15,351 bases of DNA from the NCBI GenBank assembly GCA_026225435.1, contig JAMFST010000292.1, positions 1 through 15,351 on the forward strand, read 5' to 3'. Each line of letters opens with the position of its first letter. Position 1 is the first letter of the stretch. A program made the position numbers and the translations under genes. This document shows, piece after piece, positions 1-10,000 of the stretch. This stretch comes from Labilithrix luteola (GTDB lineage Bacteria > Myxococcota_A > Polyangia > Polyangiales > Polyangiaceae). The notes under the pieces were generated by a model. That model was not told the origin of the DNA, did no database searches, and was given only the letters and a program-made list of their open reading frames with translations.

Positions 1-1
1 C

Positions 2-265
2 CGCGGGACCAACCAGCCGGTGAAGGACCTGGCCACCGGGCGAATCGAGATCACCAGCCAGAACCACGGGTTCTGCGTCGACCTCGCTACGCTGCCACGC
101 GAAGTTTCCGCCACCCACGTACACCTGAACGACGGATCGAGCGAAGGGATCGCCGTTCCCGAGCTTTCTGCTTCCAGCGTGCAATACCACCCGGAGGCGG
201 CGGCCGGTCCCCACGACTCGCTCCACCTCTTCGACAGGTTCGTCGCGCAGATGCGAATCTCGTAG
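2..265 (+). CDS. carA: Carbamoyl-phosphate synthase small subunit, C-terminal fragment
   Basis: This is the last 87 codons of the glutaminase subunit of carbamoyl-phosphate synthase; the gene starts before the window. CarA hydrolyses glutamine and passes ammonia to CarB, making carbamoyl phosphate for pyrimidine and arginine synthesis in the cytoplasm. The fragment carries the conserved end of the class I glutamine amidotransferase domain: [11 protein letters not shown], then EITSQNHGF, then [10 protein letters not shown], then [15 protein letters not shown]. The His and Glu of QYHPEA are the second and third members of the Cys-His-Glu triad; the nucleophile Cys lies upstream and is not visible. 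It ends with LFDRFV and a few residues, as in full-length family members, so the 3' end appears intact. No carB follows within the window. Confidence 0.95.
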   Translation, partial: RGTNQPVKDLATGRIEITSQNHGFCVDLATLPREVSATHVHLNDGSSEGIAVPELSASSVQYHPEAAAGPHDSLHLFDRFVAQMRIS

Positions 266-287
266 GCTCCTTCTCTTCAGGCGACTC

Positions 288-1166
288 ATGCGTCTCTCCG
301 ACCTTCCCCGTACGTCCATTCCCTGGCTGGCCACGGCCCTGCTGGCCTGCACGGCGGGCGGAGTCTCGTGCGCGCAGGGGGTCGGCGGCTCCACCGGGAC
401 GCCCATCTCGACGACCACCCCGGGCGACGACGACAACGCCACCGGGGACGATGATCAGAACGGCGACGACAACGTCAACGCGGACTCCGGCGCCTTCGGC
501 CAGAACGACTCCGGCGACGACGACGACGACGCCCCCGGGCGCGAAGCGGGCGCCGAAGCCGGCCCCAAGGATGCCGGGACCGACGGGTCGAGCGCGCCCA
601 TCTGTCCGGACATGGTCTCCGGTACCCTCATCATCGTCGAGGTGATGATCGCATCGAAGGCGGGAACCGATAGCGGCGAGTGGGTCGAGCTGCTCAACCC
701 CAGCACCACCTGCGCCGTCGCGCTCAGCAACATCACCGTCAGCTCGCCGCGTGGCACGTCCACCGACACGGCCACGCTGAACGACGGGTACAAGGTCGGC
801 CCGGGCCAGACGGTCATCGTCGCCGACTCGCTCGTCACCGGTATCAACAACGGCCTGACGGGCCAGATCTACGCCTGGAACATCGACGACGTGCTCGCCA
901 ACGGCGGCGACTCGGTCACCGTCATGCGCGGCACCGACGTGCTCGACACGTTCACGTACACCGGCAGCACCCCCTTCACCGACGGGGTCTCGCTCGAGTA
1001 CCCCGCCGGCTGCAACATCAAGAACGTCGGGACGCTCAGCTACTGGCAGAGCTCCTCGACCGACTACGGGACCGCCGCCGCCTGTGGCAGCAGCGGGACC
1101 AGCGCGTGCGAAGGCACGCCGAACGCCTCCAACGACGATGTGACGGCCACGACGGCCTGTGAGTGA
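288..1166 (+). CDS. Secreted/lipoprotein-like protein with Asp-rich linker and lamin-tail (LTD) domain
   Basis: This 292-residue exported protein has no assigned function. Residues 1-30 form a signal peptide: a basic start, then the hydrophobic run WLATALLACTAGGVSC. Cys21 (LLAC) or Cys28 (GVSC) could be a lipobox cysteine, so it may be a lipoprotein, but neither is a perfect match. Residues about 40-100 are a low-complexity linker rich in Asp, Gly and Asn, including a run of five Asp, common in secreted myxobacterial proteins. From about residue 108 the pattern GTLIIVEVMIAS, then SGEWVELLNPS, then a late DTFTYTG and SLEYP matches the lamin-tail domain, an Ig-like fold found in many bacterial surface proteins and nucleases. 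No nuclease domain is present, so a binding or structural role is the safer guess. Several late cysteines may form disulfides. It lies 22 bp after carA and 11 bp before rimO. Confidence 0.85.
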   Translation: MRLSDLPRTSIPWLATALLACTAGGVSCAQGVGGSTGTPISTTTPGDDDNATGDDDQNGDDNVNADSGAFGQNDSGDDDDDAPGREAGAEAGPKDAGTDGSSAPICPDMVSGTLIIVEVMIASKAGTDSGEWVELLNPSTTCAVALSNITVSSPRGTSTDTATLNDGYKVGPGQTVIVADSLVTGINNGLTGQIYAWNIDDVLANGGDSVTVMRGTDVLDTFTYTGSTPFTDGVSLEYPAGCNIKNVGTLSYWQSSSTDYGTAAACGSSGTSACEGTPNASNDDVTATTACE

Positions 1167-1177
1167 TGCGCCTGTGA

Positions 1178-2662
1178 ATGAGCAATCCGCGAATGAGTGA
1201 CGTGCAGGACACGAGCAAGACGGGCCCCGCCATCCACTTCGTCAGCCTGGGCTGCCCGAAGAACCGCGTCGACAGCGAGGTGATGCTCGGCGTCGCCGAG
1301 CGCAGCGGCTACCGCGTGGAGAGCGATCCCTCGCTCGCCGAGGTGATCGTGGTGAACACCTGCGGCTTCATCGGCGAGGCGAAGAAGGAGTCCATCTCCA
1401 CCATCTTCGAGATGGCCGAGATGAAGAAGCACGGTCGCTGCGAGCGCCTGGTCGTCTCCGGCTGCCTCTCGCAGCGCTACTCCGACGAGCTGTCCGAGCA
1501 GATGGCCGAGGTCGACAACTTCCTCGGCACCAGCGACATGCTCAAGCTGGAGAAGGTGCTCGCGGGCGGCGCCGAGCGCATGCTCGTCGGCAACCCGGCC
1601 GACTGGGTGATCCGCGCGAGCGATCCGCGCACCCTCAGCCAGGGCAAGGTCAGCGCCTACGTGAAGATCGCCGAGGGGTGCAACCGTTCCTGCGCCTTCT
1701 GCACGATCCCGGAGTTCCGCGGCAAGCAGCGCTCGCGGCCGCTCGACGACGTGGTCCGCGAGGTGGAGCAGCTGGTGGCGCAGGGCGTCCGCGAGATCAA
1801 CCTCATCTCGCAGGACACCATCGCCTACGGGCGCGATCTGAAGAAGCCGGCCGACCGCGAGGAGCGCGCGCGCCTGGCGGATCTCGTCCAGGCGGTCGCC
1901 GACGTGCCCGGCCTGGCCTGGGTGCGCGTGTTCTACCTGTACCCGGAGACGATGGACGACCGGCTCATCGAGCTGCTCGCCCAGCACCCGAAGGTCGCGC
2001 GCTACGTCGACATGCCGCTGCAGCACGCCAGCGACGCGATGCTCAAGCGGATGAAGCGCGGGCACGGGATCGACCGGCAGAAGAAGGTCGTGGCGCGCCT
2101 GCGGGAGAACATCCCCGACCTCTCGTTCCGCACCGCCTTCATCGTCGGGCACCCGGGCGAGACGGACGAGGACTTCACCGAGCTGTGCGACTTCGTCCGC
2201 TGGGCCGAGTTCGAGCACATGGGCGTGTTCCGCTACTCGGACGAGGAGAGCGCGCAGAGCTTCCTCCTGGGCGACAAGGTGAAACCGCTCATCGCCGCCA
2301 ACCGCAACCGGCAACTGATGGGGATCCAGCGGCAGATCGCGCGCCGGAAAAACCGCAAGCTGGTCGGGCAGACGCTGTCGGTGCTGGTCGAGGGGTCGAG
2401 CGAGGAGCACGAGTTCGTGGTCCAGGGGCGGCACGCCGGGCAGGCGCCGGAGATCGACGGGCAGGTGTACCTGTCGGGCGACGAGGCGCACCCGGGCGAG
2501 GTGCGCCAGGTGCTCATCTCGCAGGCGAGCGACTACGATCTCGTTGGCGAGCTGCTCGATCCGCTGGCCGGAGCCGACGCCAACCTGCGCGCCACCACCA
2601 CCGATGCCATCGTCCGCCGCGCCAAGAACAAGCCTCGTCTCTCGCTCAAAGTCGTGACGTGA
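1178..2662 (+). CDS. rimO: Ribosomal protein S12 methylthiotransferase RimO
   Basis: A radical-SAM enzyme that adds a methylthio group to the conserved Asp of ribosomal protein S12, acting in the cytoplasm. The N-terminal MTTase domain has its three cluster cysteines at Cys26 (SLGCPKN), Cys62 (NTCGF) and Cys96 (SGCL). The radical-SAM CxxxCxxC motif is CNRSCAFC, Cys168/172/175, followed by IPEFRGKQRSR. A TRAM domain lies near the C-terminus. SLGCPKNRVDSE and the segment after the radical-SAM cluster favour RimO over MiaB. At 494 residues it is somewhat longer than the roughly 440 of E. coli RimO; the excess is mainly a C-terminal tail. ATG 1178 is used, but ATG 1193 (Met6) is equally possible because neither has a clear Shine-Dalgarno sequence. 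Its stop overlaps the GTG of the next gene, suggesting translational coupling. Confidence 0.95.
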   Translation: MSNPRMSDVQDTSKTGPAIHFVSLGCPKNRVDSEVMLGVAERSGYRVESDPSLAEVIVVNTCGFIGEAKKESISTIFEMAEMKKHGRCERLVVSGCLSQRYSDELSEQMAEVDNFLGTSDMLKLEKVLAGGAERMLVGNPADWVIRASDPRTLSQGKVSAYVKIAEGCNRSCAFCTIPEFRGKQRSRPLDDVVREVEQLVAQGVREINLISQDTIAYGRDLKKPADREERARLADLVQAVADVPGLAWVRVFYLYPETMDDRLIELLAQHPKVARYVDMPLQHASDAMLKRMKRGHGIDRQKKVVARLRENIPDLSFRTAFIVGHPGETDEDFTELCDFVRWAEFEHMGVFRYSDEESAQSFLLGDKVKPLIAANRNRQLMGIQRQIARRKNRKLVGQTLSVLVEGSSEEHEFVVQGRHAGQAPEIDGQVYLSGDEAHPGEVRQVLISQASDYDLVGELLDPLAGADANLRATTTDAIVRRAKNKPRLSLKVVT

Positions 2663-4197
2663 AGCCAGTGACGCCAGCCGCGCCAGCCAGCTGGAAGGCG
2701 GGCGCGGGGCTCGGCGTCGTCCTCGCGCTGGTCCTCGTCGCGCTCGCGGTCTTCGTCCGCGATCACCTGGGCTCGCTCTACGACGACGCCTTCCTCTACC
2801 TCCGCTACGCGCGCAACCTGCGCGAGGGGTGCGGGCTGCGCTGGAACTGCGAGGACACGCCGGTCGAGGGGTTCACCTCCCCCGCCTGGCTGCTCTTGCT
2901 CGTGCTGGTGAGCACCTTCACCGCGAAGCTCACCGTCGCGGCCGAGATGCTGGCGGCGGGCTCGCTGGCGCTGGCCCTCGTGGCGGTCCTCCTCTTCGCC
3001 GACCGTCTCGCCGCGCGGCTGACCGACTCCGGCCACCGGCGCCTGGCCATCGTCGGCGCGACCGCGCTCGCCCTCGCCGCCGATCACGAGGTGCTGATCA
3101 ACGGGGTGGTCGGCGTCGAGTCGCCGCTCGTCGCGCTCACCGTCGTGGCGTTCGCCGCCGCGGTCTTCGCCGGTCGCGCCTGGCTGGTGGTCATCACCGC
3201 GCTCGTCGCGGCGCTCGTCCGCCCGGAGTGCACCCTGCTCACCGTCGTCCTGCCCTTCGTCCCCCGCTTCGGCAGGACCGAACGCGCCGACGAGCGGCGT
3301 CACCTGTGGATGGCGCTCGTCCTCGGGCTGCTGCTCGAGGTGGGGATTCGCTTCTCCCTCTTCGGCGATCTCGTCCCCAACATCTTCTGGGTCCACCCCG
3401 ACGGCGGCGGGCGGCAGCTCGCGCTCGGAGCGGCATCGCTCGGGCAAGAGCTGGTCGCCTTCCCCGCCCTGCTGCTCGCCCCGACGGTCCTGGCATCTCC
3501 GGCGCTGCGGCGGGAAGCGGCGCCTCTGCTCGGGGCGTTCTTCCTGTGGATGGCGGCCTTTCTCTGGACCGGGGGCGATCTCGCCTCCTGCTCGCGCTTC
3601 GTCTTCCCCCTCGTCCCGGTGTGCACCGCGTTCTCCGTGTGCGGAGTCTTCGCGCTGGCCGAGCGAGCTCGCGGGCGGGTCGATCCGGCGATCGGCGCCG
3701 TCGCGGTCGCCGCGCTCCTCGCCACTCGCGCCGAGCTCCATCGCGTCCCCATAGAGCACGGCTTCGTCGACGTCCTCGCCTGGACGGAGATCGGCGCGCG
3801 CCTGCGCCGCGTCGTCCCCGGGGCCCACCTCGCGGCGGTTCCCATCGGCGCCATCGGGTTGTACTCCCACGAGTACGTGCTCGATCTGGTCGGCTTCACC
3901 CGGCGAGACATCGCCATGAGCGGCGCGCGCCTCAGCGCGATCGAGAACGAGTACCCCGACGTCATCGTCACCAGCGTCACCGGCCCCCAGCCCTTCCTCA
4001 CGCTCGACGACGTGCACCCGCAGGGGCACGTCGACCGGCAGATCGTCGAGGCGGTGCGCAGCCACCGGCTCGACTACCGTCCGGTGGACATGGAAGTGAC
4101 ACCCGGCATGCACTTCCTCCTGCTCGCGCTGGGAACCGAAGAGGGGGTGCTGCAGTACCGGCTGCACGATCTGTCGGCGGGAGCACTCGGGCAGTGA
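2659..4197 (+). CDS. Polytopic membrane glycosyltransferase of the GT-C type (AftB/ArnT-like)
   Basis: A 512-residue integral membrane protein that probably moves a sugar from a polyprenyl-phosphate donor to an extracytoplasmic acceptor. A first membrane segment at about residues 15-34 is followed by LYDDAFLYLRYARNL (Asp42/Asp43), then GLRWN and VEGFTSPAW (residues 69 on). This order, an acidic pair in the first outer loop followed by RYARNL and VEGxTxxxW, is typical of the arabinofuranosyltransferase/dolichyl-phosphate-mannose-transferase group. Later come many hydrophobic segments, a TGGDLASCSRFVFP motif and SHEYVLDLVGFTRRDIA, which also recur in that group. Donor and acceptor cannot be named. 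The start is GTG 2659, chosen because GTGA overlaps the rimO stop by 4 bp and the open frame further upstream lies inside rimO. The next gene begins 16 bp downstream, so the three are probably one transcript. Confidence 0.85.
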   Translation: MKPVTPAAPASWKAGAGLGVVLALVLVALAVFVRDHLGSLYDDAFLYLRYARNLREGCGLRWNCEDTPVEGFTSPAWLLLLVLVSTFTAKLTVAAEMLAAGSLALALVAVLLFADRLAARLTDSGHRRLAIVGATALALAADHEVLINGVVGVESPLVALTVVAFAAAVFAGRAWLVVITALVAALVRPECTLLTVVLPFVPRFGRTERADERRHLWMALVLGLLLEVGIRFSLFGDLVPNIFWVHPDGGGRQLALGAASLGQELVAFPALLLAPTVLASPALRREAAPLLGAFFLWMAAFLWTGGDLASCSRFVFPLVPVCTAFSVCGVFALAERARGRVDPAIGAVAVAALLATRAELHRVPIEHGFVDVLAWTEIGARLRRVVPGAHLAAVPIGAIGLYSHEYVLDLVGFTRRDIAMSGARLSAIENEYPDVIVTSVTGPQPFLTLDDVHPQGHVDRQIVEAVRSHRLDYRPVDMEVTPGMHFLLLALGTEEGVLQYRLHDLSAGALGQ

Positions 4198-4213
4198 GAA
4201 GCGCGGTGAAGCG

Positions 4214-6964
4214 GTGAAGCGTCGTCACTTCCGCCTCTATGCGCTGGCGATCGCCGTGGGCGCGCTGGTGCACGCGCGGCGCGGACGCGACATCGATCCG
4301 GCGGCCGCGAGCTCCGAGGTGGCCCTGTCGGAGGTGCTCGCCGCCCGCGGCCTCGTCGCCGATCCCGCCGACACGCTGTGGACCGTCGGTCCGTCCGGGC
4401 TGCGGGGCGCCTTCTTCGGCGGTGCGCGGGCGCTGGTGCGCGCCGGTCAGCGCGGGGAGCCGGCCGATCTGTACCTGCTGGCGGCGCGCCTCTCTCCCGA
4501 AGGGGCGCTGCTCGACGTCGGCACGCTGTGGAACCTCACCCGCAGCACCGACGCCGACGAGTCACGCCCGGTGCGGGGCGGTCGCGAGGGGCACCTGGCC
4601 GCCTACACCAGCGTGGTCGACGGCCTGGTCACCGCGGTCCACGTGCTCGATCTGGAAGGCGGCCGCGCCGTGCCCGATCTGAACCGCCTACAGCGGATGC
4701 AGCAAGGGCTCACCGAGCTGCAGACCACCGGCCAGATCTCCGGCGTGAGCCACGACACGTACGTCCTCGACTCGGCCGCGACGCACGTGACCTTGACGTT
4801 CGAAGGGGGCGACGAGCCGCACTTGCTCGTCGACGCGGACGATCACCGCCTGGTCATCGATCCCGGCGCGCAGACCGTGGTGACGGGGGCCGAATCGTCC
4901 AGCGGGATGGCCGTAACGGCCGAGGAGCGCGCGCGGCCGGGCGGTGTCGTCACCTGGGCGGTCGACCGCGTCCGCGCCATGCCCTGGTTCGGCGACGACA
5001 ACATGCAGACCCTCAAGGCGGTCGCCTTCACCGGCCTCGACTACGTCCTGCGCACCCGCGAGCGGCTGGTCGGCGACGAGGGGGCCAAGGAGGTGGCCGC
5101 CGATCTCGCCGGGGTGAACACCGGCGGCGGCGGTGGCACGCAGCAGACCTTCGACGATCCGGACATCGGCTGGCCGCCCCCGCCGATGGATCCGGTGCTC
5201 AAGACGCCGCTCCCCAACGAGGGGCGCTGGATCGAGCTCGACAAGGATCCCTTCATCACCCGCAACCCCGGCGTCCCCGCGGCCTTCGCCACCAGCTTCC
5301 TCCGCCCGGACAAGACCCGCCCGCAGTCGCGCATGTACATCACCATGTGGGACCCGCGGCAGGTCGCGCTCCACATGGTGGCCGGCACGGTCGAACCGGT
5401 CAGCGCCACGGGTGCCGCCGGCCCCGGGCTCGTCCCGCGCACCCCCGAGGTGCTCAAGCACCTGGTGGCCGGCTTCAACGGCGGCTTCCAGGCGATCCAT
5501 GGCGAGTACGGGATGGAGGCCGACGGCGTCGTCTACCTCCCGCCCAAGCCCTACGCAGCGACGGTCCTCGAGCTGGCCGACGGCACCACCGGCTTCGGCT
5601 CCTGGCCGGCCTCCACCGAGATCCCCGCCGATGTACTTTCGTACCGGCAGAACATGACCGCCATCGTGCAGATGGACAGGTTCAACCCCTGGGGTCGCGT
5701 GTGGTGGGGCGGAACACCGCCGGGCTGGGCCGACAACATCCACACCACCCGCAGCGGCATCTGCCTGACCAAGGAGAGGTTCGTCGGCTACTTCTACGGC
5801 CTCGACATGTCGGCCGAGGCGCTGGCCATCGGCATGCTGCACGCGCGCTGCGCCTACGGCATCCACCTCGACATGAACGGCGGGCTGGTGAACTTCGAGC
5901 TCTACGACGTCGAGCCGAAGGAGGTCTTCCAGCCGCTCGGCCGTCCGCTGCAGACCGACTGGGAGTTCGAGGGGCCGGTGAACAAGGACTTCCCCGATCT
6001 CATGGTGCGCGCGCGGCGCATGATCCGCACGATGGGGCAGCCTTCGCTCTTCCCGCAGTACCTGCACCGCGGGGCGCGTGACTTCTTCTACCTGACCACG
6101 CGCGCCGAGCTGCCGGGGGCGGAGCTGGCCGTCGGGCCGACGCCGAAGGAGCCGGGCGAAGGGACCTGGCGGGTGAAGGGGCTGCCGCAGCACGGGTTCC
6201 CCTACGCGGTGGCCATCGCCCAGACGCGCCCCGACCCCGCGCAGCCGCAGGTGAAGCTGCGGGCGCTGCGGCTCGATCCGCGCGCGGTGCGTCTCGAGCC
6301 CGGGCCGGTGACCGACACCGATCCGCGCACCTCGGCCACCGTCGCCACCTTCCGGGCGCCTCCGCCGCACCCCGGGCAGACCACCCTGTGGCTGGTGGAC
6401 AACGCCTTCACGCTCAGCGCCGGCGACGCGGCACCGCAGCAAGGGAGCGTGGCGCTCGTCAGCGGCTGGACGCGCGATCGCCTCCCGAAGAACGAGCAGC
6501 CGCGAGCCGCGGTCGGCATCCACGACGAGGACGGGATGCTCGAGTGGATCGAGCTCGCCCCGCAGCTACCCGCCGACGCCGGCACCACCGCGCTCCTCGA
6601 CGCGACCCTGGCAAAGTCGGGCTGCAGCGCACGTGTCCTCCTTCCGCCCGCGGCGGTGGCGATGCTGGGCGACGATCTCGACCTGACGATGACCACGATG
6701 TCGACCGTGTCCGCCGCGCCGCCCCTCTCCGCGACGCGCGACGCCGCCGCCGCTCCGGCCGTGGCCACGGTGACCGTCGCCCTGCAGCGGCGGGAGACTC
6801 CGGGGGCACGCGACTACTTCCCCCAGACCCCGATCGTGTCTCCCAACGTGTGGCAACCGCTCCAGAGCCAGCGCGTTCGCTACTTCCCGAAGAAGAAAAA
6901 GATCGACACAGATGGGGGGGCTGGATCGTCTGTACCAGCCGACAATCCCGAGAAGAAACCCTGA
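4214..6964 (+). CDS. Membrane-anchored protein with NAGPA-like phosphodiester glycosidase domain
   Basis: A 916-residue protein with one N-terminal hydrophobic segment (about residues 7-21), probably a signal anchor placing the rest outside the cytoplasm. Residues 22-340 are unrecognised. About 345-600 match the NAGPA / phosphodiester alpha-N-acetylglucosaminidase-like family: AGFNGGFQ (Asn422-Phe425), then YRQN and MDRFNPWG, then TTRSGICL (511-518), then the conserved HLDMNGG (551-557). In family members these surround the active site, which cleaves sugar-phosphodiester bonds. Residues 620-916 form a further unassigned region rich in beta-like segments, ending in a charged tail with KKKK. 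Cys517 and Cys541 inside the domain could form a disulfide. The start is GTG 4214, with only a weak ribosome binding site. It follows the GT-C gene closely, so a role in cell-surface glycan trimming or remodelling is plausible but inferred; the substrate is unknown. Confidence 0.8.
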   Translation: MKRRHFRLYALAIAVGALVHARRGRDIDPAAASSEVALSEVLAARGLVADPADTLWTVGPSGLRGAFFGGARALVRAGQRGEPADLYLLAARLSPEGALLDVGTLWNLTRSTDADESRPVRGGREGHLAAYTSVVDGLVTAVHVLDLEGGRAVPDLNRLQRMQQGLTELQTTGQISGVSHDTYVLDSAATHVTLTFEGGDEPHLLVDADDHRLVIDPGAQTVVTGAESSSGMAVTAEERARPGGVVTWAVDRVRAMPWFGDDNMQTLKAVAFTGLDYVLRTRERLVGDEGAKEVAADLAGVNTGGGGGTQQTFDDPDIGWPPPPMDPVLKTPLPNEGRWIELDKDPFITRNPGVPAAFATSFLRPDKTRPQSRMYITMWDPRQVALHMVAGTVEPVSATGAAGPGLVPRTPEVLKHLVAGFNGGFQAIHGEYGMEADGVVYLPPKPYAATVLELADGTTGFGSWPASTEIPADVLSYRQNMTAIVQMDRFNPWGRVWWGGTPPGWADNIHTTRSGICLTKERFVGYFYGLDMSAEALAIGMLHARCAYGIHLDMNGGLVNFELYDVEPKEVFQPLGRPLQTDWEFEGPVNKDFPDLMVRARRMIRTMGQPSLFPQYLHRGARDFFYLTTRAELPGAELAVGPTPKEPGEGTWRVKGLPQHGFPYAVAIAQTRPDPAQPQVKLRALRLDPRAVRLEPGPVTDTDPRTSATVATFRAPPPHPGQTTLWLVDNAFTLSAGDAAPQQGSVALVSGWTRDRLPKNEQPRAAVGIHDEDGMLEWIELAPQLPADAGTTALLDATLAKSGCSARVLLPPAAVAMLGDDLDLTMTTMSTVSAAPPLSATRDAAAAPAVATVTVALQRRETPGARDYFPQTPIVSPNVWQPLQSQRVRYFPKKKKIDTDGGAGSSVPADNPEKKP

Positions 6965-7024
6965 TTTTCCCCTCCGGAGGCTGCACCGGGCCCTCTCTCC
7001 GCGGGAGCGAACACTTTTGCGCGT

Positions 7025-7062
7025 TTGACCCCATGTGCGTCCGAGGTTAATCGTCGACGAGG
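7025..7062 (+). promoter_or_regulatory. Possible weak promoter and ribosome binding site for the kinase gene
   Basis: In the 101-bp gap before the kinase gene, TTGACC (7025-7030) matches a sigma-70 -35 box well. It is followed after 16 bp by TTAATC (7047-7052), a poor -10 match. GAGG at 7059-7062 sits 3 bp before the ATG and supports that start. The -35 is the only convincing element, so the promoter call is tentative. No intrinsic terminator is visible after the preceding gene, and read-through from it is possible. Confidence 0.3.
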
Positions 7063-7065
7063 CAC

Positions 7066-10000
7066 ATGGCGTTCCGCCCGCAGCCATTCGGCCGCTACGA
7101 CCTCCTCGACCGCATCAGTGCGGGGGGTATGGCAGAGGTCTTCAAAGCTCGCGACAAGGATCGGGACCTCGTCGTCGCGCTCAAGCGGATCCTGCCCGAG
7201 GTGGCCGAGGACGAGGAGTTCATCGCCATGTTCGAGGACGAGGCGCGCATCGTCTCGACCCTCGAGCATCCGCACATCGCCCGTGCCCTCGACTTCGGCC
7301 AGCACGAGTCGGAGTGGTTCATCGCCTTCGAGTACGTCGAGGGGCGCGACATGCGCAAGCTGTGGAACCGCTGCGTCGAGCGCAACGAGCACCCGCCGCT
7401 CGCCGTCCTCCTGTACATCTTCGCCCGCGTCGGCGAGGGGCTGGCCTACGCCCACGCCCGCAAGGACAACCTCGGGCGGCCGACGGCGCTGGTGCACCGC
7501 GACGTCTCGCCGCAGAACATCGTCGTCAGCTTCGACGGCGACGTGAAGCTCATCGATTTCGGCATCGCCAAGGCGCAGGGCAAGCTAGCGCGCACCCAGG
7601 CCGGCACCATCAAGGGCAAGTTCGGCTACATGGCGCCCGAACAGGTGCGCGGCCTCGAGGTCGACCAGCGCGCCGACGTCTTCGCCCTCGGCGTCTGCAT
7701 CTGGGAAGCGCTCACGCTGCGCCGCCTCTTCGCCGGCGAGAACGAGCTGAAGATCCTGGAGAAGATCCGCACGCTGGTGGTGCCGCCGCCGTCGTCGGTC
7801 AACCCGGACGTGCCCAAGGCGCTCGACGAGATCGTGCTGCACGCCCTGGCGAAGAACGTCGACGATCGCCACCGCGCGGCCAAGGAGCTGTACCGCGAGA
7901 TCAACGTCTTCTCGCACGACTACGGGGAGGTCGCGACCCGCGAGGAGGTGGCCCAGTACATGCGCCACTCCTTCCCCGAGTCGGGCAAGGCGCTCGAGGA
8001 CCGGGTGCCGATCTCGCGCACCAAGGGGGGGCGGCGGAGCAGCGCCTCGCTCCCGGCGATGACCGATCCGTACCAGCTGACCGACCTCGGCGACGAGGAC
8101 AACGCGGCCACCGGACTCCACGATCCGCTGAACGAGAACCACCCCGACCGCGAGGATCGCACCCTCGGCGCCGACTCGGACATCGGCGTGTTCGAGGGGG
8201 CCGGCAAGACGAGCGCGCACCGCATCTCGTCGGCCTCGCCGTCGACCCTGGCGGCGGCGGCGCCGTCGACGCTGGCGGCCACGATCGGTCCGGCCAACCG
8301 CGGCAGCCTCGCGCCACCGACGCACCTTCCGTCCACCCAGCTGCCGTTCACGCAGCTTCCGCCGACCGTCTCGCGCTCGAACATGCCGCCCGCCGGGACG
8401 CCGCTGCCGGTCTTGCCGTTCCCCTCGGCGCCTCCGCCGCGCATCTCGGTGCCGCCGACGGCGCCCGCAGCGACCATCCCGATGACCACGCTGCTCTCGG
8501 CCTCGAGCGACGCGCTGGCAGGCACCCGGACGCCGCCGCCTCCCCCGGGTCGCGGCCAGCTGCCGAGCGTGTCGGGCATGGTCACCGCGCCGCGCCTCGT
8601 GCCGCCGCCGGCGCCGTTCACCGCGGGCTCCACGACTCCGCCGCCGGGGCCGACGCCGCTCGGTCGTCCGCAGACGCTGGCGCCGCTGCCGCCCCCGCAG
8701 GCGCCGCCGCGTCAGCCGAGCTACCACGCGATCGGCAACGTGCCCGGCCCTGCCGGCGCGAACGTCGATCCGGGGCTCGCCGCGCCGGCGGGCACTCCGC
8801 TCGACTGGGACGACGACGCCTCGACCAACATCATCGACCGGCCGATCGATCTGTACAACGTGGGCAGGCCCGGCTCCGGGTCGGTGCCACCGGCCGATCC
8901 TTCAGCGGGGATGCTGCTGCCGAAGAACGGCTCCCCGACCCTGCTCGGCCTTCCGGTGGGCAGCTCCAGCCTTCCGGCGCCCTCTCTGCCGCGGCCGTCG
9001 CGTGGTCGCGCCCCGGTGGCGCCGGCGACCTCGCCGCTGGAGAGGACGACCTACCCGCTGGGCGCGATGAGCCCCGTCGCTCCGGGGTATGCGCCTCCCG
9101 GTCCGACCTACGGCAGCGGCTTTCCTCCTCCGAGCCCGCCCTTCCAGCCGCAGATCGTCTCGCCGCCCGAGGCGCACCACGGCCCCGACGACGGCAACGT
9201 CGACCTCACCGATCCGACGCTCGGCGTGGCGCACCTCGACCCGCAGCAGCGCCCTCCGAGCATGCGGTCGCGCATGGAAGCGACGCTCTTCGTCCGTCGC
9301 GGCAGCAGCAGCGTGGGCATGCGGCTCGGCCTGGGCATCGCTGCGGCCATCGCCCTCACCGCCATGGTCCTCCTCTTCTTCGCCGGCCCCAAGACCGGCC
9401 GCCTGGTGGTCAACGTCAGCGACGCCAAGGGGGGCCCGGTCGAGCACCTCGAGGTGTTCGTCGACGGGAAGAAGAACTGCGACACGACGCCTTGCTACGC
9501 CGACCAGCTCTCCGCCGGCCTTCACGAGGTGAAGGTGCTGGCCGAGGGGTACGACGCCCCGGCCGCGCGCGGCACCACCATCGAGTCACGCAAGGACACC
9601 ACCGTCTCGTTCACCCTGGTCGGCAACTCGCGCGCCGGCTCCGGGGTGAAGATCGCCGGCAGCCAGCCGGGGGTCAAATTGTACGTCGACGGCAGCGAGG
9701 TCGGGCCGCTGCCGCAGGACATCCGCACCCTGAGCCCGGGCGAGCACCGTCTGCGCCTGGCGGGGAGCGATCGCTACGCCCCGCTCGAGCGAAGCGTCAA
9801 CCTGGGGCGCGACGAGGTGCAGGACCTCGGGCAGCAGACGCTCAAGGTGATCCGCGGCAAGGCGACCATCGCCTCCGCCCCCTCCGGCGCCAAGGTGTAC
9901 ATCGTCGCCGGCAGCGATCGCCACGAGCTGCCGTCCTGGCCCATGTCGGTCGACATCGACACCTCGAAGCAGTGGTGGCTCGAGGCGGTGAAGCCCGGGT

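Noticed and set aside
508..531. GAC repeat coding for an Asp run as a CRISPR or satellite repeat
   Set aside because: It is a short codon repeat in a low-complexity linker with no spacers.
743..758. TGGCACG inside the LTD gene
   Set aside because: There is no GC at the -12 position, and it lies within coding sequence.
1064..4167. Long - strand frames opposite rimO and the GT-C gene
   Set aside because: They are antisense to genes with recognisable catalytic motifs, and their products are low-complexity Arg/Asp/Gly/His-rich sequences typical of high-GC codon bias.
4688..6523. 611-codon - strand frame opposite the NAGPA-like gene
   Set aside because: The + strand has conserved family motifs here; the antisense product has none.
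6971..6980. Palindrome CCTCCGGAGG after the NAGPA-like gene as a terminator
   Set aside because: It is only 10 bp with no loop or T-run, so it cannot form a standard terminator.
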